The position numbers and the translations under genes were made by a program. DNA of 64,000 bases from Diogma glabrata (Eukaryota > Arthropoda > Insecta > Diptera > Cylindrotomidae), in assembly GCA_963693315.1 (NCBI GenBank), contig OY856188.1, positions 149,003,197 through 149,067,196 of the forward strand, written 5' to 3'. Under the pieces are notes generated by a model. It was not told the origin of the DNA, ran no database searches, and saw nothing but the letters and a program-made list of their open reading frames with translations. The first letter of the stretch is position 1. Each line of letters begins with the position of its first letter. Shown piece after piece: positions 1 to 13,745 of the stretch.

Positions 1-702
1 TTAAAATTAAATTAGACTTCGATAATGTTAATAATTTAATTGGAATGGGATTATGTTAAATAAATCAATTGTTAACTAACCGCTGTATCGTAAACATTAA
101 ACCGTGTAAATATAAGTTTTATTTTAATTGTAAATAAAGTTTTAAATGTTATTTTGTAGAAATATCTTGTGTATTATTTTAGACACTGTGTTTATGCTTG
201 AAATTTCTACAACCAACAGTTGGACTTACTGACGCTATTGGGATAATATTCTGGAAAGGAATGCTGTATTGTTTTCCTGTTCTTGTGGAACAGTTGCGGA
301 GTTGAATACTTAATAAAGCCTGGAGTTTTTGCTTACTAATTGGTGATCCCGTCCAGAAGGTGTTTTGGGAATTACGTTTATCGAATTGAGAGTAAGGCCA
401 ATTCGAAGTATGGTTGAAAAACGTGACAACAGAAAATACTCTTCTCACCGTTGTGTTTGGTCCTGCTAGAGCGAAAGAGAAACTACAAGTTTTGAAATGT
501 TGGCACAAGTAATGCATTCTGTCTCAAAATGAATGAATATTTCGACTCATCGTTGTTTGTCATTCCAAAATTCCAAAATTTGATAATCACAATACATGTT
601 TATTTTTCTAATTTAATTCATTCATAAATATGCAATATGATAAAAAAGATGACAAAGATGCTGATTACTCTAAAAGATGACAAAAAGATGACATTGGGAT
701 TT
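1..702. other. AT-rich flank, no gene recognised
   Basis: I recognise no gene here. A 112-codon minus-strand frame (179-517) and shorter plus-strand frames over the same bases are open, but neither resembles a family I know, and their overlap on both strands suggests chance or very old coding decay. Just before 702 there are three copies of a short AAAGATGAC motif. The same motif recurs right after the Harbinger element ends (2038-2090), so that element probably landed in an older repeat. Confidence 0.4.
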
Positions 703-2030
703 GGGTGGAGTGAATAAAAATTAAGCAAATGCTTTTACTAGCATTTTAGAACATTTTTGAACAAAATGTGTGAATAAAATTTTAAGTATTTGCTTTTGCT
801 TGAGTACTAAAATTTATTTCAACATTTGCTACTTGATTTAAATTTCCCTAGCAGGTTCTTAAATTTTTGTGAATAAAACCTAGAATGTACTGAATTTTTC
901 AAAAACATTCTGAACATTTTTTAAGTATGATCTGAAGCATTTTAAATTCTACATAACCTAAGAAAGTAAAGAAATGGCAGAAATTATCAGAATACGTAAA
1001 AGAAAATTATATTGTGAAAGTCGGGAAAATAGTGTTAACGACTACAAAAAGCTGCACCGATTTATCGAGGCGAATGTTGAAAAATTATCCAAGCTGTTTT
1101 TTAACACAAGCGTTGAAACCAGAGGTGGAGCATTAACATTAAAACAAAGAATGGATATATTTTTGAGGTACATAGCAGATCCTGGATTTCAAATTGGTGT
1201 AGAAGAGGATAGTGGGGTACACCGGACAAAATAATGATGAAAATCGAGAAGTTTATTAAGTTCCCAAAAACAGCAGAGGACATAAGGGTCGCAAAATCCG
1301 AATGGAATGCTAAATTTATTTTTCCGGGTGTTATTGGAGCTATAAACAGTACATATGACGCGATTCCCAAGCCAAAATACACGAGTCTAAATGTCGAGAA
1401 CAAGCTACCTGCAATGCAAAAGAAGTCTTCACAAGTATTGACGCTAAATGGCCGAGTTCGATAGCCGGGTTCTAAAAACCTCGCCATTGCAAGTTTGTCT
1501 TGCAACAGGTGAACCATCGTACATTATTCTTGGTGACTCTGGGTATGGAATACGGCCTCGGTTAATGGCCCCATTTAAAAACCCAAAAACTAATACAGAA
1601 AATATTTACAATACGGTACATGCGAAAAATCGGGTTATAATAGAGAGATGTTTTGTACAAGTGAAACGAAGATTCCCCATTCTTAAATACGGTGTCCGAA
1701 CGTCATTAGAGAAAGTACCAAAATCAATAATGATTTGCTTTGCACTACATAATATAGCAAAAGATTTGCAACAACAAAAACAAACAAAAACTTCAAAATT
1801 CAACGTTAGTTGTCACCTAAAAGCAAATACTACTAGATTATTCTAGGTAATTAGAATATACTTTAAAGGGAAATTCTTAAATTTTACAGCAAAACGTCGA
1901 AGTAAAAGCATTTGATTATTAATAATATTTTAAGAATATGCTTTTAGACCAAGATCAGACTTCTAGCAAATGCTTTTGCTTATTCTTTATTCTTTTAGCA
2001 TTTGCTTATTTTTTTTTATTCACTCTACCC
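703..2030 (+). mobile_element. PIF/Harbinger DNA transposon, decayed
   Basis: The element is about 1.33 kb, bounded by terminal inverted repeats of roughly 30 bp. The left end reads GGGTGGAGTGAATAAAAA and the right end, on the minus strand, GGGTAGAGTGAATAAAAA; both run on into an AAGCAAATGCT block. Further AAGCAAATGCTTTT-like blocks lie inside both ends (near 720-830 and 1905-2005) and look like subterminal transposase-binding repeats, as is usual for this superfamily. It encloses the Harbinger transposase remnant. The three bases outside each end do not match (TTT and ATT), so a TWA-type target duplication is not preserved or the end call is off by a base or two. Superfamily assignment comes from the transposase. 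Confidence 0.8.
974..1846 (+). pseudogene. Harbinger transposase (HARBI1-like) pseudogene
   Basis: Three consecutive frames together match the order of a PIF/Harbinger DDE nuclease. Residues 53-86 of the first piece (974-1234) contain LTLKQRMDIFLRYI and DPGFQIGVEEDSGVHRT, the N-terminal region. The second (1234-1464) contains IKFPKTAEDI and FIFPGVIGAINSTY. The third (1448-1846) contains ILGDSGYG and VIIERCFVQVKRRFPIL. Family knowledge puts the catalytic triad at IGAIDCTH, GDSGY and the ERCF glutamate. Here the first aspartate is replaced by asparagine, while the second D and the E remain. At least two frame changes and an early stop (after HRTK) separate the pieces, so the gene is dead. Upstream of 974 no longer start is evident. 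It lies centrally between the inverted repeats of the element. Confidence 0.85.
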
Positions 2031-2119
2031 ATTTTTTAAGATGACGATCATTCGTAAAAGATGACTGTCATCTTCAAATGATGACATATGGTCACCTTAT
2101 TTAATATCTAAATTATTTT

Positions 2120-2288
2120 ATCGTCCCGATGCATGCAATATTGCTCTCACATATGGAGTGCAGCATATACATAAGTAGTTTAAAGTATCTTGATTTAGCA
2201 TGAATCCAACAGAGAGCTGTTAATTTGATCGACAATTCAAATCTTACTAATGAGCTTGTCACTGATTTGACGGTATTTTACACTAAAA
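2120..2288 (+). pseudogene. LINE ORF2 C-terminal scrap
   Basis: A short stretch of nucleotide homology to the reverse-transcriptase tail of the LINE at 34.2-35.4 kb. Shared blocks in the same order include CTCACATATGG, AGAGAGCTGTTAA, a CTTACTAATGAGCTTG block and GATTTGACGGTATTTTACA. About 40 bp present in the longer copy are missing before the GATTTGACGG block. No reading frame survives. The longer copy encodes the region after the palm domain (IQRRAVKLIG, DVADLTVFYKY), so this is a 3' piece of the same family. Confidence 0.75.
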
Positions 2289-3749
2289 AAAACTAAGTTA
2301 CGTTACGTTAAGACGTTAATCTATAATTGGAGTGAAGCGTAGCGAAACTCCATTTTTCCCCGATTCGGATTTTCGATTGTCCGCATACTTCTCCCAAACT
2401 ATTAAAGATATCAAAATGAAATTTTGCATGTAAGACGACATCTAGCCATAGATGGTTTACAAAAAAAATATTGAAAATTAGACATACCACGGAGTAATAA
2501 TTACCGAAAAACGGTTCCCATAGACTTTCAATGGGAAAATTGGGAAAATTGCTTGCTTCGCTCCTTTTTATCAATTGCATTTTGCATTGGTTACCTAGTT
2601 TATTATGGTTAACTAAATACTAAACAATGCCTAATTTTAAATAAAAAAAATACTGAGAAATGATCGGTTAAGGAGGGGCCCGAACCCAGGGATCTCCACT
2701 TGTGTGCGCCCTTGAAAGAAATTACAATATCTGAATTTAAATTAGGAAAAATCAATTATTACCTCGAAAAATTTTTCTTTTCCAAAAATAGCCTCGATAT
2801 GAATTCGTATTAGTAATTAATTAGTTTAATAAATTTTAAAAACTATTTGTAATTATGCAAATTGATAATAAATTTCATACATGAATTAAATTTTTATTTG
2901 AATTTATTAAATACAAGATACAAATTATTGTTAATTTATTTACTTCATATTTAATAGACCACGCCTCTTTAGTACAATTTTCTGCTTCAGATTGGTTATA
3001 CGGTTCAAAATAAACTCCGCCTGCAACTTCAAAAAACTTTTGAAGAATATTTAGTAATGAAACGACTCAGAAATTAAATGCAAATACTCAAAGGTAAAAT
3101 GTAATTACATTTTATTATTCAATCTGTAATATATCAATAGGGCATTAAAAGAGTTACCAATTTATCAATCTGTACAAAAACTTAAAGACAATTTAAAAAT
3201 ACATTAGATAAAGCATATTTCGTTAAAAATATTTTTATTTTGTATGTTATAGACTAAGATACAAAATATGTATGACAAAACAAACAAAGAGGCGGTTATT
3301 TCATTTTAATACACAAGTTTTAAATCAATCTTATTTTTAACTAAAACCACTAACAAATCAGAAAAGATCTTTTATGATCGCAATATATGTAAATAAAACA
3401 CATGCACAATTATTTTAAAACAAACAAAACACAGTTCTTTGAAATCTCCAATTCATTTAAGATTTTTGAATGAGAAAGATGTTACTTCGTTTGAAAAATA
3501 TATAAAAAAACCAGAATAGTTCGGCGGAATGGGAATCGCGGAAATTCCGTTATTTATGTTAAACAGTTCATTTTTCAAATTTAAATCGTACACGCAAAAA
3601 CGGTTAAACTATAAATATGCAAATTAATTTGTAATTATTTGCTTTATATAAATAATACTATTATCTTGTGTTGATATGTGCCAAGTGTGAACAGTGATAT
3701 GTGCCAATCATGTTTCAAAATGTTCGAATAATTAAAAATTATGTGTAGT
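2289..3749. other. AT-rich intergenic, repeat-like, no gene
   Basis: No coding signal. A repeat-like block at 2320-2580 begins GGAGTGAAGCGTAGCGAAAC and includes a 90-codon minus-strand frame I do not recognise. Near 2672-2695 the minus strand reads GGGTTCGGGCCCC, loosely like a tRNA-type B box, but no A box or cloverleaf can be drawn. From 2820 onwards the sequence is simple AT-rich DNA up to the gap. Confidence 0.4.
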
Positions 3750-3949
3750 NNNNNNNNNNNNNNNNNNNNNNNNNNNNNNNNNNNNNNNNNNNNNNNNNNN
3801 NNNNNNNNNNNNNNNNNNNNNNNNNNNNNNNNNNNNNNNNNNNNNNNNNNNNNNNNNNNNNNNNNNNNNNNNNNNNNNNNNNNNNNNNNNNNNNNNNNNN
3901 NNNNNNNNNNNNNNNNNNNNNNNNNNNNNNNNNNNNNNNNNNNNNNNNN
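3750..3949. other. Assembly gap, 200 N
   Basis: Exactly 200 ambiguous bases, the same length as the second gap at 33738, so the size is a scaffolding placeholder. It directly abuts a (TA)n array, a common cause of assembly breaks. Confidence 0.98.
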
Positions 3950-5794
<1,845 letters not shown>

Positions 5795-6212
5795 CTCCTA
5801 TATATTAATACGCTAGATTAAAACTTTGTGGAGCATTAGGCTTTTTTATTCGCAGATGGATTCATTTGAAATTTTCACAGCTAACTGATATTAGTGTAAC
5901 CTATAGTCGGATCCGGATTCAAACAAATCGGATCATAAATAAAAAAGTTATTATATACGGAAAACTTTTTCTATACATATGCATTATAAGTTTACATACA
6001 TGCAAAAACGAAATTAAAAATTTATTTTCTTTTTTTATATTTTCTTTTTTTATATTTTCTTTTTTATATATTAGCTATCGAATAACGAACAACGAACAAC
6101 AAAAACGAAACTTAAAAATTTATTTTCTTTCATTTCAGTCGTCTTTTGTCTTTGAACAAGGACGGTTTTCGATATTATTTCGATTATTTTGTTTATTGAT
6201 TAAAGATATTTG

Positions 6213-6775
6213 CGTAATATTTTTGTTTTCTTATTATAGGAGGGCTATTATTTTGAAAACGTACATTTTTTTGTTGATTTTTAAATTTTTGATTTTTAAA
6301 AAATCTGAAATTTTGATATTTTGTTGGTATTGACGAAAGGAAAAAAGTTGTTTCTGCTTTTATTTTTTGTGTACTCTCAATCGGCGTTATGCGCGGTTGA
6401 ATTTTTGAGGCATTTTCACGTAGTTTTGGTAATGGTTTAAAACTTAAAACTTTTTTTTCTTTTTTTATATTTATTTTCTCTTAGTTTATACATTTCCTTT
6501 GAAGTTTAGAGAATTTAGTTTATGAATTGATTTAGGGGTCGATAGACGTAATATTTTTCTTTGTTTTTTTATTATAGGAGGGCTATTATTTTGAAAACGT
6601 ACATTTGTTTGTTGATTTTAAATTTTTGATTTTTAAAAAATCTGAAATTTTGATATTTTGTTGGTATTGACGAAAGGAAAAAAGTTGTTTCTGCTTTTAT
6701 TTTTTGTGTACTCTGAATCGGAGTTATGCGCGGTTGAATTTTTGAGGCTTTTTCACGTAGTTTTGGTATTGGTGT
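6213..6775. repeat. Direct repeat, two copies, 339-bp period
   Basis: The block starting CGTAATATTTTT, including TTATTATAGGAGGGC, GGTATTGACGAAAGG and TTATGCGCGGTTGAAT, occurs at 6213-6431 and again at 6547-6775. The TTATTATAGG landmark is at 6231 and 6570, giving the period. The copies differ at only a few bases. Open frames of 155 codons (plus, 5866-6333) and 78 codons (minus, 6572-6808) cross these copies but look like AT-rich noise. Confidence 0.85.
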
Positions 6776-6861
6776 CAATGTTTTGTGAATAGGTGCCACA
6801 AATTTCATCCGACTTAAGTATATTTTTGCAAGTAAAAAGAAAAATAACTGAATAATTGAAA

Positions 6862-7729
<868 letters not shown>

Positions 7730-7731
7730 AC

Positions 7732-8880
7732 GTTGGTTAAAAACACTTATATGGTACTTATATGTTTTGAATTTTTTTTCATTTCTATTTTATTTTAATT
7801 CTTGTGTAAATAATTTATTCAAATTTACATATGAAAATATTATTTTATATTTTTTTTAATGGCCGATTACTGGCAGTCATGTTTGCCAGTACTCGGCCAT
7901 TGTTGCATTACTGGTCGCAAGTAATAGATATTTGTTTAATGGTCCAGTCATGGTTGCCAGTACTTGGCCATTACTACAATACTAGTCATCATTATTGGTC
8001 CGTTACTTGGCCAACAGTACAGCCTTGTATGAGCCATTGCTATTATTTTTTTCTCTGGCCCATGAATGGCAGCCATTTATTGTCCGAAGTTATCATCCAG
8101 TAAAATTATGGTTATGGCCCAATCGTGGTTACCAGTACTCGCCCATTGCTGCATTACTCTTTCCAGTAATGGACAATCACTGGACCAGTTGTACAACCTT
8201 GTATGGGAATTTTTGTGTAATAGTTCTATTCATAGCTGTTTTTGCTTGTACAGCATTTAACTTTATTAATGAGCTCCATAACCCCTTTTAGAGCTAAAAT
8301 ATATAATATTATTCCATACAAGGTTGTACAACTGGTCCAGTAATGGTCAATTACTGGACCAGTAATGCAGCAATGGGCGAGTACTGCCAACCACGACTGG
8401 GCCATTAACATAATTTTACTGGATGATAACTTCGGACAATAATTGGTTGCCATTCATGTGCCAGAGAAAAAACAACAGCAATGGCCCATACAAGGTTATA
8501 CAGTTGGCCTAGTAACGGACCAATAATGATGACCAGTATTGTAGTAATGGCCAAATACTGGCAACCATGACTGGGTCGTTAAAAAAAATATAAAATAATA
8601 TCATACGTAAATTTAAATAAATTAAATACAAAATAATTTAAAATAAAATAAAAATGACGGAAAAAATTCAAAAATACAACTGGTTCAGTAATGATCCATT
8701 ACCAGTAATGCAAGAATGGCCAAGTACTGGCAAAGAGCCAAGTACTGGCTGGCATGACTGCCAGCACTCTGCCATTAAAAAAAATATGAAATAATATTTT
8801 CATATGTAAATTTAAATAAATTATTTACAAAATAATTAAAATAAAATAGAAATGAAAAAAATTAAAACATATACCAACCT
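7732..8880. repeat. Foldback element, GGCCAGTACT-type arms
   Basis: A roughly 1.15-kb inverted repeat centred near 8290. Outer parts are AT-rich (GGTACTTATATGTTTTG on the left; the right end ends AAAACATATACCAAC). Inner parts of both arms are dense in variants of TACTGGCCATT, CCAGTACTTGGCCATT and CAACCTTGTATGG. Arms are visibly diverged, so this is not a sequencing palindrome. The outer AT-rich strand segment is the same repeat that precedes the GGCCAGT-type arm at 48.55-48.99 kb. Open frames of 90-98 codons inside are repeat-derived. Confidence 0.8.
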
Positions 8881-9140
8881 TTTCAATATTATCATAATCT
8901 TTCAGCCGAGAAGCGATAACTAATTATCATAGAAAAATCATACCATCGAAAAATATCAATAAGTCGAAAAACAAAAAATCATATTATGGAAAAATCAAAC
9001 AACCGAATATCACAACATCGAAAATCACAACATCGAAAATCATAACGCCGAAAATTCACACTATCGAAAAGTCATTGCATCATAAAATAGAATAAAAAAT
9101 AATTTTTTCGAAATATCATAACATCGAAAATATTCGATGT
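8881..9140. repeat. Shared core plus CGAAAATCATAAC-type arm
   Basis: The block AGCCGAGAAGCGATAACTAA at 8904-8923 is a sequence shared with the foldback elements at 48.67, 49.93 and 50.31 kb. After it come about ten degenerate units of the form CATCGAAAATCATAAC. Matching units on the opposite strand appear at 9590-9605 and 10365-10440 (CGGTGTTATGATG, GATTCGATGATTTGAT), so they are probably the other arm of one element later split by insertions. Confidence 0.6.
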
Positions 9141-9279
9141 AATGAATAATTCATTAGATTACCTACTCAGTGCTAGGAAAATTGTAAATTTAAATGTCAG
9201 ATATCCGCAGCGTATATTAATTTTGTTTTGTTTCAGCAAATTTTTGTAAACATTTGTTATTTGCCTTTTAATTTACTTT

Positions 9280-9512
9280 ATTTTCTCTATTTTATCATAA
9301 AATATTGGCCTATGACATATTTTGACAGTGATAGGATTTTCTGATTAGTTATCCATTCTTTAACAAAAAATATAAAAAAAAAGAAAGATTTACGTCCATC
9401 AACACCTTTGAACGTAGGTATGTTGTTGTGGGACCTTGGTCTTAAAAGGTTTTTATGTGTTAATGTGACACATATTGTAATTCCTACTACACAACACATT
9501 TTATTAAAAAAA
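9280..9512. repeat. Half copy of a MITE ('R' repeat)
   Basis: Homologous to the right half of the inverted-repeat element at 15306-15850: shared TTATCATAAAATATTG, CATCAACACC, GTTGTTGTGGGACC, GGTCTTAAA and ATATTGTAATTCC, ending in an A run. A third scrap lies at 44205-44275. The left arm is absent here. Confidence 0.7.
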
Positions 9513-9609
9513 AAAAAATTTTATTATATTGATATACATATATGTATATATATTTTATTTCGCCACATATATATTTTATTTCGATTATATGAATTTCGGT
9601 GGTATGAAC

Positions 9610-10356
9610 TAGGGCTTCTCATTTCCCGTAGAAATTAAAATCCCGGGAAGCCGGGACAAAAAATATTAAATTCCCGGGATCACGGGAAATCCCAGGAAAC
9701 GCTAAAAAGCTAGATTTTTCTAATTGGGTGGTAGAAAAATGTGTAAAATAAAACAGCACAAAAAATGCGCTATTGATTTTTAAATTTCCATTATTTTTAA
9801 TTAGAAAAACTTCAAAAATTAAATAAAAAAGAATACATAAAAACAAAACAAAAATAAATTCATAATACTAGTTTTTAAACAATTTTTCAAAAAACTAGGT
9901 TGTCAATGGCGCCATCACTCAATTTTGTCCGAATTTTCGTGACGAAACGTCCATTGAACCATCCTTCCAAGACAACCATTAAACATAAATTAATAGAAAT
10001 AAAGCGCAAGTTTTAGGTAGATTTCTCACAAAAATCTATCTATTTTAAGTTTGATTGGTTTTAATTTGTTGTGTTTATATGTGTAAAAAAAACCATACAA
10101 AACAACCATGATACCATATGTGTCAAAAAAAACATTTTCCTAGTTTTGAACGAAATTAATTACTACAGAGGGAAAAGAATTAAAAACTACTCGATTTTCG
10201 AGTGAGAAAACTTTTAATATCTATGAAAAATGTACAAAAAAATGTTAATAAAAATTAGCGGGATACCCGGGATCCGGGGGAGAAATTCCGGGGAAACGGG
10301 ATGAAAATTTACCCCCGGGATCCCGGGGAAAACGGGATCCCGTTTGAGAAACCCTA
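9610..10356. mobile_element. hAT-type MITE with 8-bp TSD
   Basis: 747 bp bounded by inverted TAGGGCTTCTCA (left) and TGAGAAACCCTA (right), one mismatch. The octamer GTATGAAC is duplicated exactly on both sides (9602-9609 and 10357-10364) and fits the hAT target preference nTnnnnAn. Both ends carry GC-rich CCCGGGATCCCGG and CGGGAAA blocks in an otherwise AT-rich region, typical of subterminal binding repeats. No transposase inside, so it is non-autonomous. It contains the motif AGGTAGATTTCTCAC at 10014, echoed in family X ends. Confidence 0.88.
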
Positions 10357-10364
10357 GTATGAAC

Positions 10365-10790
10365 TCGGTCTACTGATGTTCGGTTCTAAAACATGATTCG
10401 ATGATTTGATCTTTCGGTGTTATGATGCGGCCTTTGTTTTTATCATAATTGCATTGTTTTTTGTGCATTATTTATTTTATTTCATACTGACATCCAAAAC
10501 GACATTTTTCGGATTATTTATGGTACAAAAAGTTGAACTTTAACGTCCTAGGACTTTATAAAATTTTATGCAAAATTTAAAACTCATTTCTTTTTATTTA
10601 AATAAATTTCCAGTATGAAATAAAATTTTGTATCTACCTCAAACGAAAAGTGTTTTTAAAGGTACTCACTAGTAATTTCGTAAACAACTAGCTCGTACTA
10701 TAAAGTTTCACTTTTCGTTCTAGATAAATAAATAACTATTTTCTATTGCTAAACTAGAAATTGTTACTTATAATACAGTTTTTAGTAGGG
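10365..10790. other. Remnant arm and AT-rich spacer
   Basis: 10365-10440 is the opposite-strand arm of the CGAAAATCATAAC element. The remainder holds a small inverted pair TTTCATACTG / CAGTATGAAA (10480 and 10611). No gene seen. Confidence 0.4.
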
Positions 10791-11640
10791 GAACTATAAT
10801 AGGGAAATTTTCATTTTTGTGTATCTCTTATAATAAAATCACCTAGGTAGCGCTAGTTTACTACGCGAAATCAAAACAAACAAAATTGTAATGACAACGG
10901 TTTTCACGAAAAATTTATCTAATTGCAAAAAATACAAAACTTGGGCTTAACAAATATAAAATATGAAGGGGTCGAAATCTCAAAGCTCTGAGATATCAAG
11001 ACTTCGGTTTGGGTTACAGATTTTTATATAGTTTTCGGCAAAAGGCTTTAATGAAGACATTGTGTTTAGTTTTGGGCTGCGATATATATTAAACAAAAAA
11101 TTCTTGGTAAAAGTACAAAAAATAATTATTACAATAACTAAAATTGAAACTTTTTCAAAATTCTAAAAATATTGCAAAAATTATTACAAAATCAAAAATT
11201 GAAACTTATTTTCCAATTGTTCCTGTTATTCAAAAGTCTGAAATCACGCAAAAAATTACTCAAGAAAAATTTCTCTAAAAATAAAATTTTTTGTTAAAAA
11301 ACGACATTTAATCTGCAATAACTAAAGATTTTCCAACATTTTCGTGTTTTGACATCCTTGACGATTTTTGTGACACACTTCCGGTACAGTTATCGAGCAC
11401 ATTGTCCTTTCGGCTCTTACCATTGAGTTAAACCATTAGAAACAAACATTTTTGAAATCTTCTGCGGTTTTATCTGTAACGACGGTTGTAACGGCCGGCC
11501 GCTTTTTTACAATCAGTAGGCCCTAAAAGGTTGAGAAATGCCAAAAAAGTGGGAATAAGAATTTCACTTTTGGCTCGTGAATGCAATACGTAGGTTTTTC
11601 AAAACCGAAGTAATTTTCAGTGAAAAAGACAAAGCATTAT
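10790..11640. repeat. Repeat family Y, copy 1
   Basis: Two long blocks match 46.5-48.06 kb in the same order. One contains GAGATATCAAGACTTCGGT and ATATAGTTTTCGGCAAAA. The other contains CTTCCGGTACAGTTATCGA, TCCTTTCGGCTCTT and GAGAAATGCCAAAAA. Between them are short runs of AAAATTCTAAAAATATTGCA-type repeats. No coding content recognised. Confidence 0.75.
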
Positions 11641-12388
11641 TTACATGCAACTTTTTAAACTATCTTTAATCACTTTTATGATGACAAAAATGTATGCATT
11701 TTAAATTGTTATTGGTAGCTTCAAAATAATGCATGATTTATTTTGAAACTACAATTAACAATTAAAAATAATGCCATTTAGTAAGGTAGTAACAATTTAT
11801 AAAAAAGGCGTCAACAAAAAAATTCAAAAATAAAATGAAAAGATAAATATGTATACTGTTTTTTTCAAATTACTATTTCAAATTATTTATCTAAAAATGT
11901 ATGGATAGCATGTTTTATTATACGAACAAACAAATAACAGCCAAAAATAATATGTACCATGGTAACAGTTAATAAGAAAGGTGGAGTTAAAAAAATTTAT
12001 ACGATTATTTTTCTGATTTATTTTTAATGTATCAAATTTATATATTTTTAATGCATACACCTTATATTATTCACAAATAAGAAATAAAATAGTTTTTTTC
12101 TACTACCCAAATTAAAAAATCTACTTTCGATGTTTATTCATTGCGTCGAAAATTTCTTTTTCGTCACCAGTGATAAATAAGCCTATACAAATTACTTTCG
12201 TACCTAGTGACGAAAGTAATTTTTTTAATCTATTTTTTAATTTCTTAACTAGAATAAACCATCATAACCTCCTAGAACACCCGTTAAGCGAGTCAATTGA
12301 TTGAATGAAATAATTTTGTTAGTATTAATTTATCTCTCTTGGGAAGATGACGTTAATTTATTTTTGAATTATTTACGAACAATTTGCA
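11640..12388. other. AT-rich spacer with two hairpins
   Basis: Contains an inverted repeat at 11702-11765 (AATTGTTATTGGTAGCTTCA and its complement around ATGCAT) and a hairpin at 12191-12222 (ATTACTTTCGT / ACGAAAGTAAT). No gene seen; the 73-codon frame at 12301 runs into a transposon end. Confidence 0.4.
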
Positions 12389-12484
12389 TTAAACTGACCA
12401 GACGTCCCACGCTGCGTGGAAATGTCCCACATTTCATTGCGTTGTCCCACGGAGAAATCTGTCCCACGAAGCGTCCCACGAAAC
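12389..12484 (+). mobile_element. hAT terminus with GTCCCAC subterminal repeats
   Basis: Starts TTAAACTGACCAGACGTCCC and carries five GTCCCAC copies in 80 bp. The right end of the hAT pseudogene at 31.87-31.90 kb is the inverse (GTCCCAC, then TCTGGTCAGTTTA), so this is a detached end of the same family. No matching second end was found nearby. Confidence 0.55.
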
Positions 12485-12787
12485 AAATATTTCCACCACA
12501 TTTGTCTGCATTATCGAAATAATCAAAAAACATTATATCTACGTAAAGTTTTCGCAATATCTTAGTCAAAGCTATGGCTTCATAGTTTTTTCTTGCAGTT
12601 TGTTTAATGATTTTTAACGTTATTAACGTTAATTTAACTATTGAGAGAACAAACCAGTGCAATATTAGGTAGATTTCATATAAAAATCTACCTATTGCAG
12701 CGTGCTTCATCTCGTAATTTCGGAAAAATTTTAGTGCCAAACGACTATATATGATAAGCGGAGACGGAAAATCAAAATGAAAAAAAA

Positions 12788-12789
<2 letters not shown>

Positions 12790-12856
<67 letters not shown>
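12790..12856. repeat. (TA)n, left part of split array
   Basis: TA array between the family X end sequence and the Helentron 5' end. It is the other half of the array at 17531-17703. Confidence 0.9.
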
Positions 12857-12859
<3 letters not shown>

Positions 12860-13488
12860 TCTTATATATATAAAAATCACGTGTCACGATGTTTGTCCGC
12901 GATAAAATCCGCAACAACATAGCCAATCTTAATGAAATGTTGTACAGTGTGTGTATAATGGTCCAACTTGAGAGATAGGATAGTTTTTATTTCAATTAAA
13001 TGTTTCAATATTTTTTAATTGCGAATTAAATGTTAAATATGGATAGTTCATAAGCAAACTTGCAGATGGCGGCGTAAATTAATTAATTTACTGTCAAACC
13101 TGCTTTATCGAGTTTTTAATCATCCATGTAGGGCCCATATAGACTATCAAATATATTAATGAGCAATTATTTTGTTCCGGTGTTTGCTGCAATGGCACTG
13201 CAAAAGGGGAAAAAGAAATTAAATTCAATAAAATTTATATGGGATTTCATTCAAAACACAACTTGAATAATTTTAAAAATTATCTATGAAATTTCTCATT
13301 TTACTACAATTAAATAATTTAAGTTTCTTTATGAACTATTATTGACAATTACTGACAATATTAAGCATAATATATAAAATATTTTATTCTCTTCTGACCG
13401 TAAAACAAATACGAAAATAGGTTAAATTTTTCATACAAGTTTGTATGGGAATTTTGGGCAATTTTCATGTTTGAGCGACTTAGAATAA

Positions 13489-13745
13489 TCTTCTTATATA
13501 TATAAAAATCAGATGTCACGATGTTTGTCCGCGATGAACTCCGCAACAACGAAACCAATCTTAATGAAATTTTGTACAATGTGTGTATGATGGTCCAGCT
13601 TGAGAGATAGGATAGTTATTATCTTGATTAAAAGCCAAGATATTTTTTAATTGCTAAATGGTTTGTATGCCAACTTTCAGATGGCAGCGTAAATCAATTT
13701 ATTCAATTGATAGTAAACTTCAACTTCGTTTAAGGCCATTATTAG
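13489..13745 (+). repeat. Second Helentron 5' terminus
   Basis: Repeats the first start at 12857 with substitutions: TCTTCTTATATATATAAAAA, TGTCCGCGAT, CCAATCTTAATGAAAT, GAGAGATAGGATAGTT and CAGATGGC.GCGTAAAT are common to both, spaced 632 bp apart. Confidence 0.8.

Noticed and set aside
179..517. 112-codon minus-strand frame as a host gene
   Set aside because: No recognisable domain, competing open frames on the other strand and no splice or start context that decides it.
2660..2700. tRNA gene or tRNA-derived SINE
   Set aside because: Only a weak B-box-like string; no cloverleaf or A box.
5866..6333. 155-codon plus-strand frame as a membrane protein
   Set aside because: Phe/Ile-rich composition comes from poly-T and AT-rich repeats, and the frame overlaps a duplicated non-coding block.
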